From the NCBI RefSeq assembly GCF_021601625.1, contig NZ_BQHR01000018.1:1-64000 (forward strand): a stretch of 64,000 nucleotides of DNA, given 5' to 3'. Both the position numbers and the translations under genes were made by a program. The notes under the pieces are model-generated. The model made no database searches and was not told where the DNA came from. It saw only the letters and a program-made list of their open reading frames with translations. Source of the DNA: Pseudomonas paraglycinae (GTDB taxonomy: Bacteria; Pseudomonadota; Gammaproteobacteria; Pseudomonadales; Pseudomonadaceae). Positions 25,888 to 36,672 of this stretch are shown one piece after another (positions within the stretch are counted from its first letter, which is position 1; each line of letters begins with the position of its first letter).

Positions 25888-26115
25888 ATGGATCCCCTGA
25901 TCTCCACCATCGTTTCAGACTTCGAAAGCGAAGAGCAGGCCGCCAGCTACGACCGGTGGTTCCGTGCCGAAGTCCAAGCGTCAATCGACGACCCGCGTCC
26001 AAGTATTCCGCATGAGCAAGTGATGGCTGAAATACAGGTATTGATGGAAGAGGTTCAATGCAGGTACCAGACACTTGAGGCGTCGAACAAGGACTGCACC
26101 GCAGCACCAAATTGA
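25888..26115 (+). CDS. PaaA2/RelB-like antitoxin, without a toxin gene
   Basis: A 75-residue acidic protein. FESEEQAASYDRWFRAEVQ and DDPRPSIPHEQVMAE resemble the PaaA2-type antitoxins (stability determinants) that normally precede a ParE toxin. Here no ParE reading frame follows: the last 20 residues diverge and a Pseudomonas repeat begins at the stop codon. It looks like a remnant of a toxin-antitoxin pair whose toxin was lost. Annotated from pattern recall. Confidence 0.65.
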   Translation: MDPLISTIVSDFESEEQAASYDRWFRAEVQASIDDPRPSIPHEQVMAEIQVLMEEVQCRYQTLEASNKDCTAAPN

Positions 26116-26225
26116 TCGTTCCCACGCTCTGCGCGGGAATGCAGCCCCTGACGCTCCGCGTCAAATTCGCGAGTTGGAACGCGGAGCGTCCCTTGAGGCA
26201 TTCCCACGCAGAGCGTGGGAACGAT
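26113..26225. repeat. Inverted REP-like repeat pair
   Basis: GATCGTTCCCACGCTCTGCG at the left is mirrored by CGCAGAGCGTGGGAACGATC at the right, with inner GACGCTCCGCG / CGCGGAGCGTC arms. A mobile-type Pseudomonas intergenic repeat placed exactly where a ParE toxin gene would be expected. Confidence 0.85.
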
Positions 26226-26245
26226 CAATACCCAATCATCAGCGC

Positions 26246-26277
26246 AAAAAAAACCGCGACCTCAAGATCGCGGTTTT
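26246..26277 (-). terminator. Rho-independent terminator of csgA
   Basis: On the minus strand the stem CCGCGATC / GAuCGCGG-type hairpin is followed by eight Ts. It lies 15 bases after the csgA stop and closes the leftward curli unit. Confidence 0.88.
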
Positions 26278-26291
26278 CCAACACCCAACAC

Positions 26292-27743
26292 TTACTGCTG
26301 CAAAACCGTCGCCTGGTTAGCCGACCCGAACTGCTGAATCGTCGCGGTCTGCGTCATCCCGCTCTGATCCACATTGGCAATGTTCCCGGTGCCGCCCTGG
26401 GTTACATACGCCACGTTCATGGTGTCAGCCTGTTTCACGGTGATCATGTTGTCGCTGCCATACAGCTGCGCGGTGTAGGCCTGGTTGCCGGTGCCGGATT
26501 GATCGAATTCGGCGCTGTTGCCCGAGCCGTTCGACGAGCCTTGAACCAGGTTGGTGGTGCCGCGTTGGTCGGCGATGAGGATGTTGTCGCTGCCGTTCTG
26601 GTCGAAGTACAGCTCGTTGTAGGAATCAGCCTGGCTGACCGTGGTTTTGTTGCCAGTGCCGGTCTGGTTAGTGGTCATGATCTGGCCGATGCCGTCCTGG
26701 GTGAAGCTGGCGATGTTGCCGTTGCCGGTCTGATTGACCGTGGCGCGCTGGTTGCTGCCGAACTGGCCGCCATGTTGCGGGCCTTTCCAGTTGCTGGCGT
26801 AGACCTTGTTGTCGTTGCCCACCGAGGTAGCGTTGAGGGTGTGGCTGTCGCCGTTCTGGTAGGTGAAGTGCACGTTGCCGTTGCCGACTTGATACAGCGC
26901 CAGCGTCGAGTTGACCGATTCGAACTGGTCGGCATAGATGGCGTTGGTGTTGCCGACCTGGGTCACGGCGGCGGTGTTGTTTTCGCCGAAGCTCTGGTCG
27001 ACCACGGTTTCGTTGCTGTCGCCGTACTGGTTGACGGTGGCCTGGCTGGCCAGTTGCGAGTCTTGCCAGATTTCGGTGCCGTTGAGGTTGCCGAACTGGT
27101 TGATGGTGATGTTGCCGCCGGTGCCGTTGCGCTGGTCGCCGTAGGCGTAGTTGTTTTCGCCGGCCTGGTTGATGCCGATCTGGCCACCGTTGTGCAGGAC
27201 CTGTTCGGCGGTGCCGTAGTTGGCGGTGCCGTACTGGGTGATCACCGAGCTGTTGCCGGTGCCTTCGTACAGTTGCTCGATGTTGGCTTCGTTGCTGTCG
27301 CCGAACTGGAAGGTCTTGCCTTCGCTGCCGTTTTGCGAGTCCTGATAGACGAACGAGAAGTTGCCGGTGCCTTGCTGTTGTTGCAGCGCCTGGTTGCCGG
27401 CGCCGAAACCCAGGGACTGGCTGGCGTGGGTGGTGTTGAAGGCGCCGACCTGTTGTTGGGTGATGGTGCTGTTGTCTTCGAACAGCTGCTCGGCGTAACC
27501 GGCATTGTAGTCACCGACCGCGTCCTGGGTGATGACGCTGGTGGCGGTGTCCTGCACGGCGGCGGCGTTGTTGCCCTGGCCCAGTTGGGTCTGGGTCGCG
27601 GTGCTGAACGGCGCCTGGGTCTGCTTCACATCAGCGATGTTGGCCGTACCGAACTGGCTCTGGGTGGAAAGGCTGTCGTCGGCCATGGCCTGGGCACTGA
27701 TCATGACCAGGATGGCGGCGGTGAGGGGCGTCAGTTTGAACAT
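26292..27743 (-). CDS. csgA: Major curlin CsgA, unusually long
   Basis: A 483-residue secreted fibre protein; Escherichia coli CsgA is about 150. The ATG at 27743 has GGAGAG upstream; longer frames run into csgB. A signal peptide ends at AMA. The rest is a chain of about 20 curlin-type repeats rich in Q, N, G and T, with the motif Q-X4-N recurring as in QVGNTNAIYADQ, QYGDSNETVVDQ and QTGTGNKTTVSQ. Repeats vary in length and are less regular than in E. coli. Export would use CsgG/E/F encoded at 22.8-24.5 kb, with nucleation by CsgB just upstream. Several repeats carry acidic residues that could bind metal, which is inference. Confidence 0.88.
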   Translation of the reverse strand: MFKLTPLTAAILVMISAQAMADDSLSTQSQFGTANIADVKQTQAPFSTATQTQLGQGNNAAAVQDTATSVITQDAVGDYNAGYAEQLFEDNSTITQQQVGAFNTTHASQSLGFGAGNQALQQQQGTGNFSFVYQDSQNGSEGKTFQFGDSNEANIEQLYEGTGNSSVITQYGTANYGTAEQVLHNGGQIGINQAGENNYAYGDQRNGTGGNITINQFGNLNGTEIWQDSQLASQATVNQYGDSNETVVDQSFGENNTAAVTQVGNTNAIYADQFESVNSTLALYQVGNGNVHFTYQNGDSHTLNATSVGNDNKVYASNWKGPQHGGQFGSNQRATVNQTGNGNIASFTQDGIGQIMTTNQTGTGNKTTVSQADSYNELYFDQNGSDNILIADQRGTTNLVQGSSNGSGNSAEFDQSGTGNQAYTAQLYGSDNMITVKQADTMNVAYVTQGGTGNIANVDQSGMTQTATIQQFGSANQATVLQQ

Positions 27744-27769
27744 GATGAACTCTCCGATGATTGCAGTGC

Positions 27770-28234
27770 TTAGCGATATTGCTTGACCGAAACGCTCATG
27801 CCGTTGCCCGACTGGGTCACGGCGCTTTGCAGCCCCGTGCCGGCCTGCTCGATGCTGGCGTCGTTGTTGTTGCCGTTTTGCGAAATCTGCGCACGGTTGT
27901 GGCTGCCGGTTTGCGTGATGGACGCGGCGTTGCCGGAGCCGTTTTGCGTGATCAGGGCCATCAGGTCGCTGCCTTGTTGCAGGATGTACGCCTCCTGATT
28001 GCTGCCCGACTGCACGATCCTGCCCAGCAGCGACTGACCGTTCTGCGACAGCAGCGCCAGGTTGACCTGGCCGTTCTGGTCGATCAGGGCTTGCTGGCCC
28101 ACGGGGGGCGGCAGTTCGCCGAGATCGGCGCTGTTGGGCGCCAGGTCGTCGTTTTCCATCAGGTCGTCGGCGCGCACGCCCGCACTGACGCACAGGGCGA
28201 GCAGGCAAAGCAGGGCGGCGGTCGGCGTGTTCAT
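27770..28234 (-). CDS. csgB: Curli nucleator CsgB
   Basis: A 154-residue exported protein: signal peptide cut near RAD, an acidic linker with a proline cluster (ELPPPVGQQ), and about five curlin repeats (ALIDQNGQVNLALLSQ, ILQQGSDLMALITQNG, ASITQTGSHNRAQISQ, ending VSVKQYR). The basic C-terminal end is typical of CsgB, which starts CsgA polymerisation at the cell surface. It precedes csgA by 26 bases and lies 70 bases after a gene for a large secreted protein. Confidence 0.88.
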   Translation of the reverse strand: MNTPTAALLCLLALCVSAGVRADDLMENDDLAPNSADLGELPPPVGQQALIDQNGQVNLALLSQNGQSLLGRIVQSGSNQEAYILQQGSDLMALITQNGSGNAASITQTGSHNRAQISQNGNNNDASIEQAGTGLQSAVTQSGNGMSVSVKQYR

Positions 28235-28269
28235 GGCAAATATCCTGTGGGGCGTTAACCGTTGAGCGT

Positions 28270-28297
28270 TGCCCCGCCGGCCCGAAAGCAGGCGGGG
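28270..28297 (-). terminator. GC-rich hairpin between the Ig-like gene and csgB
   Basis: GCCCCGCC and GGCGGGGC form an 8-base stem with a 12-base loop. There is no T run after it in the leftward direction, so it may attenuate or protect mRNA rather than fully stop transcription into csgBA. Confidence 0.45.
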
Positions 28298-28304
28298 CGT
28301 TGGC

Positions 28305-30539
28305 TCACAGCGTGTTGACCGAGATGGTGCGAACGGTGCCCTGGGACGAGCGGATGGTGGCGGTCGGGTTGGCTGATGGCACGACCAGCGTGTTGTTCAG
28401 CGTCAGCCGCCAGCGTCCGGTCACCGGTACCGTGGTGGTGCCCAGCGTTACCAGCCCGGTCGGGGTGGTGACCTGCACGGTGATGGTGTTGCCGGTGGTC
28501 ACCGACGAGGTGCCGGCGAAGTCCCAGTTGAAGCGGCCGCCGGAACGGGCCTGCACGGTCGAGGTGGTGATCGTGAAGGTTTCCGCCGCTGGCCGTGGCG
28601 ACACTTGCACCGTGACGGTCGCCGGCGTCGACTGGGCGTTGAAGCTGTCCCGGGCGATGTAGGTGAAGGTCGTGGTGAAGGCCGTGGTCACGGTGGCCGG
28701 TGGGGTGTAGGTGATCACCGTGCCGTCGGTGCTGACCGTGCCGCGTCCTGCCGGTGGTTGGGTCAGGCTGGCGACGCCCAGCGGCGTGTTGCCTTCCGGA
28801 TCGGTGTCGTTGGCCAGGACGTTGATCGGGATCGCGACACCGAGGGTGGCGACGCTGTCGGCGACGGCGGTCGGTGGCCGGTTAGGCGCGACGGTCACCG
28901 TCACGGTCGCCGGATTGGCCGAGGCCAGGCCTTTGCTGTCTTGCGCCTTGTAGGTGAAGGTGGTGGTCAGCGGAGTATTGACCACGGCTGGCGGGGTGTA
29001 GACCACCGAGGTGGTGCCGCTCAGCGCGACGGTACCTTGGCCGGCTGCCGGTTGAGTCAACGCGGTGATGGTCAGCGGCACGTTGTTGTCCGGGTCGCTG
29101 TCGTTGGTCAACAGGCTGAGGGTGATCGGCAAGCCGAAGCTGGTGCTGCCGGTGTCGGCGTTGGCCAGTGGCGCCTGGTTCTCACCGGTGTCCGGTGCTG
29201 CACCGACCACTACGACTGGCTCGGTATCGCTGCCGCCGGCGGCGGATTTCACCGTGACGGTGGCGGGTGGCTGAGTCAGGTCGGCCACGGTGATTTTTTG
29301 CAGCGTGCCGGTTTTCGACAGGCGTCCGTAACCTTGCGCGACCATGTCCGGCACCGCGACTTCATCGGTCGAGGTGGCTTCGATCAGCAGGCTGTGGTTG
29401 GCCCAGCTGTAGCGGGCGGTCTGGATTTTCACCACGTCGGTCAGCTTGGCCGAGACAGCGGTCGGACGGGTGGTGCCGGCCGGGTTGGTCGCGGTCACGA
29501 CCACCACCGACGGCAGGGTGCCGGTGCCCAGGCGCTGGCCGAAGAACAACCCGTTGTTGTCGCCCAGCAGACTGGTCTGGCACGGCGTCGGTGGTGGGCC
29601 GGGCAGCAACGCCACGGTTTCGCGGAAGCACAGGGTCGAGCTGCTGTCAGCCTTGGCGAACACCTCGGCGCGTACACCGGCCGAGGTCCGGCGATAGGTG
29701 GCGCGGTCGATGGCGACTTGGGTTTGCTGACGATTGTCGAGGACCTTGCCGGCGACGGTGAACAGGTTGGTCTGAATCGAGCCGGCGCCCGACGGACCAT
29801 CGATCCGCAGGAAGTTGGTGTTGAACGGGCTGCCGGTCACCGCTTCGGTGAGGTTCGGGTCGCCGACGAAGGTTTCGATGCCGCCGGTGTCCGGGTTCAC
29901 TTCGGTATACGGGCCGTTGATGCTGCGCAGGAACGGGCCGATGGCACCGTTGAGCGCGCCACTGAAGTTGCCCGGCGCACCGATGCCGATGTCTTTGGTG
30001 ATGTTGATCGCCCGCCGGCCAGGGGTGGTGACGTTGACGGTTTCAACGCCGTACGGGTGGGTGATGGTGTAGGTGCCGGCCACCGGGACGTTCACCCGGA
30101 TGCGGATCCGCGCGAAGCTTTGCTGATCGCCATCGACCGGATTTTCCGAGGCGAACGCCGCTTCGATGCCTGCGACGTAGGCGTCGACACCGAAACCGGC
30201 GCCGTTGTTGGGGATCGCGGTTTCAGCCAGGAACCAGAAGGCTTCCGGCGGCCAGTTGTCCGGGAACACCATCGGCAGGCTGTCATCGAAGACGCCCGGT
30301 TCCGGCAGCAGGGTGCACATGTAGGCCGGCGGGGTGCTGGCCGGCACCCGCGAACTGGCGGCGCGCGACTGGCAGAGTTCCATCGACAGCTGATTGTTGT
30401 CCTGGTACCACATCGGGAATTTCCCGGTGGCGAAGGTGTAGGGGCCGGGATCGACAGCGGCCAGTTGCGCGAACGCACTGCCGGTCAGCGAGATTGTCAG
30501 CCCGAGCGCGTTGAGCGCGAAGCGTGGCCACTTGTTCAT
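28305..30539 (-). CDS. Large secreted protein with C-terminal Ig/cadherin-like repeats
   Basis: A 744-residue protein starting at ATG 30539 behind AGGAGG. A signal peptide ends at AFA. Residues about 25-450 are homologous to the next gene upstream (VDPGPYTFATGKFPMWYQD, ARIRIRVNVPVAGTYTITH, GDPNLTEAVTGSPFNTN). Then come two tandem Ig/cadherin-like repeats (about 465-665) with LLTNDSDPDNNVPLTIT and VLANDTDPEGNTPLG, which contain calcium-type DxD motifs, and a final beta domain. It probably acts outside the cell as a matrix or adhesin protein. Being upstream of csgBA in the same direction suggests a joint matrix role. I do not recognise a named family. Confidence 0.7.
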   Translation of the reverse strand: MNKWPRFALNALGLTISLTGSAFAQLAAVDPGPYTFATGKFPMWYQDNNQLSMELCQSRAASSRVPASTPPAYMCTLLPEPGVFDDSLPMVFPDNWPPEAFWFLAETAIPNNGAGFGVDAYVAGIEAAFASENPVDGDQQSFARIRIRVNVPVAGTYTITHPYGVETVNVTTPGRRAINITKDIGIGAPGNFSGALNGAIGPFLRSINGPYTEVNPDTGGIETFVGDPNLTEAVTGSPFNTNFLRIDGPSGAGSIQTNLFTVAGKVLDNRQQTQVAIDRATYRRTSAGVRAEVFAKADSSSTLCFRETVALLPGPPPTPCQTSLLGDNNGLFFGQRLGTGTLPSVVVVTATNPAGTTRPTAVSAKLTDVVKIQTARYSWANHSLLIEATSTDEVAVPDMVAQGYGRLSKTGTLQKITVADLTQPPATVTVKSAAGGSDTEPVVVVGAAPDTGENQAPLANADTGSTSFGLPITLSLLTNDSDPDNNVPLTITALTQPAAGQGTVALSGTTSVVYTPPAVVNTPLTTTFTYKAQDSKGLASANPATVTVTVAPNRPPTAVADSVATLGVAIPINVLANDTDPEGNTPLGVASLTQPPAGRGTVSTDGTVITYTPPATVTTAFTTTFTYIARDSFNAQSTPATVTVQVSPRPAAETFTITTSTVQARSGGRFNWDFAGTSSVTTGNTITVQVTTPTGLVTLGTTTVPVTGRWRLTLNNTLVVPSANPTATIRSSQGTVRTISVNTL

Positions 30540-30574
30540 GATGCCTCCTGATGCGGATCTGGGCATGTGAGCGT

Positions 30575-31921
30575 TCATTGCACGATGACCACTTCTTCGG
30601 TATCGCTGCCGCCGTTGGACGACGTCACCCGAACCTTGGCCGGTGGAATCGGCGTGATCCCGGTGGCCAGGGTTTTCACCGCGCCATCACCGCCCAGCGC
30701 ACCGATGGTGGCGCCGGTGCCGGAGGTGGCGGTGAGCACCGGTGGCGAGGTTTCGTCACTGGTCGAGGCCACCACGGTCAATTGCCCGGAAGTGAGGCTG
30801 TACTCGGCGCGCTGGATCACCACCAGGTCGGTCAGGTTCATGGGCAGGGTGGTCGGCGAGCTGGTCGCGATCGCCAGGTGGTTGTCGGCGGTCACCTGCA
30901 GCACGGAGGGCAAAGTCGGGTTGACCGCTGATTGCGCGTACCAGCTGCCGGTACTGTCGGCTTCTGTCATGTTCACCACGGGCGTGCTGCTGGTGATGGC
31001 GGCGGTGCCCGGCGCGGGCGGGGCTTTGACGAACACGTCTTGTTGGGCCACTGGTGCGCTTTCGCCGGGCTTGCGCGAGTAGGTGCTGCGCTCGGTGATC
31101 AGAGGCGTTGGCCGCACTACTGTCGACAACTTGCCGGACACGGCGAAAGTCGTGCTGCGCAGGTCGATGCCGCCCGGGCCTTCGATGCGTACGTAGTTGG
31201 TGTTGAACGGGCTGCCGGTGACCGCTTCGTTGAGGTTCGGATCGCCAACAAACTGTTCGGCTGCGCCGGTCAACGGATTGGTCTCGGTGTACGGCCCGTT
31301 GACGCTGCGCAGGAACGGCCCGATGTCACCCTTGAGCGCGCCGTCGTAGGTTTGCGGGGTACCGATGCCGATGTCGCGGGTCATGTTGATCGCGCGCCGG
31401 CCGGGGGTATCGACGGTGAACACATCGACGCCGTACGGGTGGGTGATGACGTAGGTGCCGGCGGTCGGCACATCCACGCGAATGCGGATCCGCGCAAAGC
31501 TGACCTGATCGCCTTCCACCGGCTCTTCGGCGGCGAACGCGGCTTCGATGGCGCTGACGTAAGTCAGGTCGATTCCCCGTGCTGCATCGACGACGGTGGT
31601 CTCACCGGTGAACCAGAACGCTTCATCGGGGAAGTTGGTGGGGAACACGATCGGCTGCGCGTCATCGAACACGCCGGGGGTCGGCAGCAGCGAGCACATG
31701 TACGACGGGGCGCCGGGTGTGCTCGGTACGCGGGAGCTGAGTGCTTTGGACAGGCACAGATCCAGGGTGCGACCGTGGCTGTCCTGATACCAGCTGGCGA
31801 AACCGCCATTGGCCGGTGTGTAGGGACCCGGATCGACGGCGAACAGAGCGGCCTGGGCAATGCCCTGGGCCAAGGCGCTCACGACCAGGACGGTCGCGGT
31901 TTTGGACAGTAAAGGGTGCAT
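30575..31921 (-). CDS. Secreted protein, paralogue of the Ig-repeat protein
   Basis: A 448-residue exported protein (signal cut near AQA) that matches the N-terminal 440 residues of the neighbouring protein along its length: VDPGPYTPANGGFASWYQD, SYMCSLLPTPGVFDDAQP, GDPNLNEAVTGSPFNTNY. It lacks the Ig repeats. Both end this shared region with a sequence like VTSSNGGSDTEEVVIV. Tandem duplication followed by gain or loss of the repeats is evident. Its start faces the mnxS1 gene across a 318-base divergent region with an enhancer-like palindrome. Confidence 0.72.
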   Translation of the reverse strand: MHPLLSKTATVLVVSALAQGIAQAALFAVDPGPYTPANGGFASWYQDSHGRTLDLCLSKALSSRVPSTPGAPSYMCSLLPTPGVFDDAQPIVFPTNFPDEAFWFTGETTVVDAARGIDLTYVSAIEAAFAAEEPVEGDQVSFARIRIRVDVPTAGTYVITHPYGVDVFTVDTPGRRAINMTRDIGIGTPQTYDGALKGDIGPFLRSVNGPYTETNPLTGAAEQFVGDPNLNEAVTGSPFNTNYVRIEGPGGIDLRSTTFAVSGKLSTVVRPTPLITERSTYSRKPGESAPVAQQDVFVKAPPAPGTAAITSSTPVVNMTEADSTGSWYAQSAVNPTLPSVLQVTADNHLAIATSSPTTLPMNLTDLVVIQRAEYSLTSGQLTVVASTSDETSPPVLTATSGTGATIGALGGDGAVKTLATGITPIPPAKVRVTSSNGGSDTEEVVIVQ

Positions 31922-31975
31922 GAGTTAATCCCTCTATCGAAGTACCTGCCCCGTGGGGTTGGGTCAGTTGCTGAG

Positions 31976-31991
31976 GGCTTTACAACTTCCA
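31976..31991 (-). promoter_or_regulatory. Weak sigma-54-like promoter for the secreted-protein/curli unit
   Basis: On the minus strand TGGAAGTTGTAAAGCC has GG and GC exactly 10 apart (31989-31990 and 31977-31978), but the -12 element is AAGC instead of TTGC. The start would be near 31965, 45 bases before the ATG at 31921. Only the spacing and the invariant bases support it. Confidence 0.35.
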
Positions 31992-32085
31992 TACCAACGA
32001 TTGGCCAACCGGCGGCAAACGCCCGTGGTGCAAGGGTTCGAGGCTCATCGTGGGGGAAAAGGGCGCACGCCCGGATAGGGCGACT

Positions 32086-32103
32086 GTCCCCAGCATTGGG
32101 GAT
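32086..32103. promoter_or_regulatory. CCCC-N6-GGGG palindrome in the divergent mnxS1 region
   Basis: TCCCCAGCATTGGGGA at 32087-32102 keeps the same six-base spacing as the sites upstream of mnxG and the secretion operon. It is about 140 bases upstream of mnxS1 and about 165 from the leftward secreted-protein gene, so it could serve either side. Confidence 0.5.
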
Positions 32104-32239
32104 TGTGGGGGCATGAACGCCTGGCGGTTTTCGCCTGACCGGGAAATCGGCCGAACGTGGGGCCGTTCACCCCCCGCATCCGGGCAAACACCCAACCGTG
32201 GGCTATAACCCTATAGGGACGTATCGGGAAGTCGCCGCC

Positions 32240-33688
32240 ATGAACATGCAGTCAAAAACGCTACCGGTCGAGGAGGGCAGCCAGCGGCTGAACTCGCGCA
32301 AGCAGCCGTTCAACCTGTTGCGCTGGTTTTCATTGATCAGCATGGCGGTGATCGGCACCGTGGCGGTGGCGCTCGGGGCGGTGTCGACACGGTTCGTGAT
32401 CGAAGAAAGCGTGCAGCGCGATGCCTTGCTGACCGCGCAGTTCATTCAGGCCATCGCGTCGGCGGAAGTGCGCCACGTCTCGATTCCCAATATCCGCACC
32501 ATGGGGGAGTTGCTCGACCCTCGTCAGGACAACGATTTTCCCGATGTCGACCCGCAGGCCCGAGCCAGCGCCAGAGGCGAGTTTCTTGATCACATCGAGC
32601 ATTTGCCAGATGTGATCCTCGCCAACATTTATGCGCCGGACCGTACCGTGATCTGGTCGACCAACCCGGCGCTGATCAACACCCGGATTCATGCCGACGA
32701 AGACCTCGACCGGGCCTTCGATGAAAAGATCCCGGTCTCGGCCAGCTATCACGACGTCGACAAGGCCCGCGAAGAACAAAAGTTCGTGGTGCCGCCGGAA
32801 TACATCTTCATCGAAAACTACATCCCGCTGTTCGACGCCGAGGGCAAGAACGTCACGGCGATGGTCGAGATCTATAAAGAGCCCAAGGACCTGATCGCCC
32901 GCATGGAACGTGGGCTGACGCTGATCTGGCTGGCCACCGCGCTGGGCGGCGGACTGATTTACCTGGGGCTTTACTGGATCGTGCGGCGGGCGGCGATTCT
33001 GCTGGCGGCCCAGCAAAAACAACTGATCGCCAACGAAACCTTTGTCGCGCTGGGCGAGATGTCTTCGGCAGTGGCCCACAGTCTGCGCAACCCGCTGGCG
33101 ACCATTCGCTCCAGCGCCGAGCTGGCGCTGGAGTTCGACGCGGGGCCGGCACAGAAGAACATCAAGGACATCATCGGCCAGGTCGACCGCATGTCGAAGT
33201 GGGTGCGCGAACTGCTGCAATCGTTGCGACCGCTCAATGACGACCCGGAACCGGTGAACCTGGTGGCGGCGCTGCACGACAGCCTGATGGCGTTCGAGCA
33301 GCAGATTGCCAAGGCTGGCGTGCACGTGGTGTTTCAACCTCAGCAGACGCCGATGGTGCTGAGCCAGCCGGTGCAGCTCACACAAATCCTCAACAGCCTG
33401 CTGGCCAATGCGCTGGAAGCGATGGACAAGGGCGGCACACTGACCATCACCCTCGAACCGAGCGACAGCCGTGGCGTAAGCGTTGTACTCAGCGACACCG
33501 GCAAAGGCATGAACGAGGAACAGCGCAGCATGGCGTTCCGGCCGTTCTTCACCACCAAGCAGGGCGGCCTCGGCGTGGGGCTGGTACTGGTCAAACGGAT
33601 CATGGAACGCTTCGGCGGGGGCGTGAGCCTGGACAGCCGTGAAGGCGAGGGCACCACCGTTCGTCTGGCGTTTCAGCTCATTCAGTAA
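32240..33688 (+). CDS. mnxS1: Sensor histidine kinase of the Mn-oxidation pathway (MnxS type)
   Basis: A 482-residue membrane kinase. I chose ATG 32240 (GGGAAG upstream); the GTG at 32198 has no ribosome site. A membrane helix lies at about 28-52, then a periplasmic sensor of about 180 residues, a second helix near 225-245, HisKA with the phospho-site AHSLRNPLATIRSS (His near 280) and a HATPase domain with NALEAMDKGG, LSDTGKGM and GGLGVGLVLVK. It is clearly paralogous to the kinase at 37.8 kb. P. putida GB-1 needs two kinases (MnxS1, MnxS2) and MnxR for Mn oxidation; which copy is S1 here is assumed from gene order. Confidence 0.8.
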   Translation: MNMQSKTLPVEEGSQRLNSRKQPFNLLRWFSLISMAVIGTVAVALGAVSTRFVIEESVQRDALLTAQFIQAIASAEVRHVSIPNIRTMGELLDPRQDNDFPDVDPQARASARGEFLDHIEHLPDVILANIYAPDRTVIWSTNPALINTRIHADEDLDRAFDEKIPVSASYHDVDKAREEQKFVVPPEYIFIENYIPLFDAEGKNVTAMVEIYKEPKDLIARMERGLTLIWLATALGGGLIYLGLYWIVRRAAILLAAQQKQLIANETFVALGEMSSAVAHSLRNPLATIRSSAELALEFDAGPAQKNIKDIIGQVDRMSKWVRELLQSLRPLNDDPEPVNLVAALHDSLMAFEQQIAKAGVHVVFQPQQTPMVLSQPVQLTQILNSLLANALEAMDKGGTLTITLEPSDSRGVSVVLSDTGKGMNEEQRSMAFRPFFTTKQGGLGVGLVLVKRIMERFGGGVSLDSREGEGTTVRLAFQLIQ

Positions 33689-33701
33689 ATTGGGGTGAAC
33701 T

Positions 33702-33746
33702 TTCCCCCAGCAGTGGGTGTCAGGCCCCGGTCACCGGGGAGTGGGG
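33702..33746. promoter_or_regulatory. Enhancer-like repeats upstream of mcoA
   Basis: TTCCCCCAGCAGTGGGTG (33701-33718) has CCCC-N6-GGG, one base short of the full motif. CCCCGGTCACCGGGG (33724-33738) is a perfect palindrome with a seven-base spacer, followed by AGTGGGGAA. They sit about 80-115 bases upstream of the predicted sigma-54 start of mcoA. Confidence 0.45.
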
Positions 33747-33793
33747 AATGCAACAGCGCGTGCAAGTCCCTGTAACAACTGGAAATGATTTTT

Positions 33794-33809
33794 TGGCGAG
33801 GTAATTGCA
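33794..33809 (+). promoter_or_regulatory. Sigma-54 promoter of mcoA
   Basis: TGGCGAGGTAATTGCA has GG at 33795-33796 and TTGC ending at 33808, with exact spacing. Predicted start near 33820, 28 bases before the chosen mcoA ATG. Confidence 0.78.
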
Positions 33810-33847
33810 AAACACCATCACCCCTTCCTTAGATGAGGCGGCTGGTG

Positions 33848-36655
<2,808 letters not shown>

Positions 36656-36672
36656 AAAGGGAGGGAGCCGAC

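Noticed and set aside
26292-27743. Regularly spaced repeats that might suggest a CRISPR array
   Set aside because: The repeats are degenerate, in frame, and encode curlin units. There are no identical direct repeats with unique spacers and no cas genes.
26112-27773. A 553-codon frame on the plus strand across csgA
   Set aside because: It mirrors the curlin repeats, giving V/A/G-rich repeats with no signal or ribosome site. The minus-strand frame has signal peptide, ribosome site and terminator.
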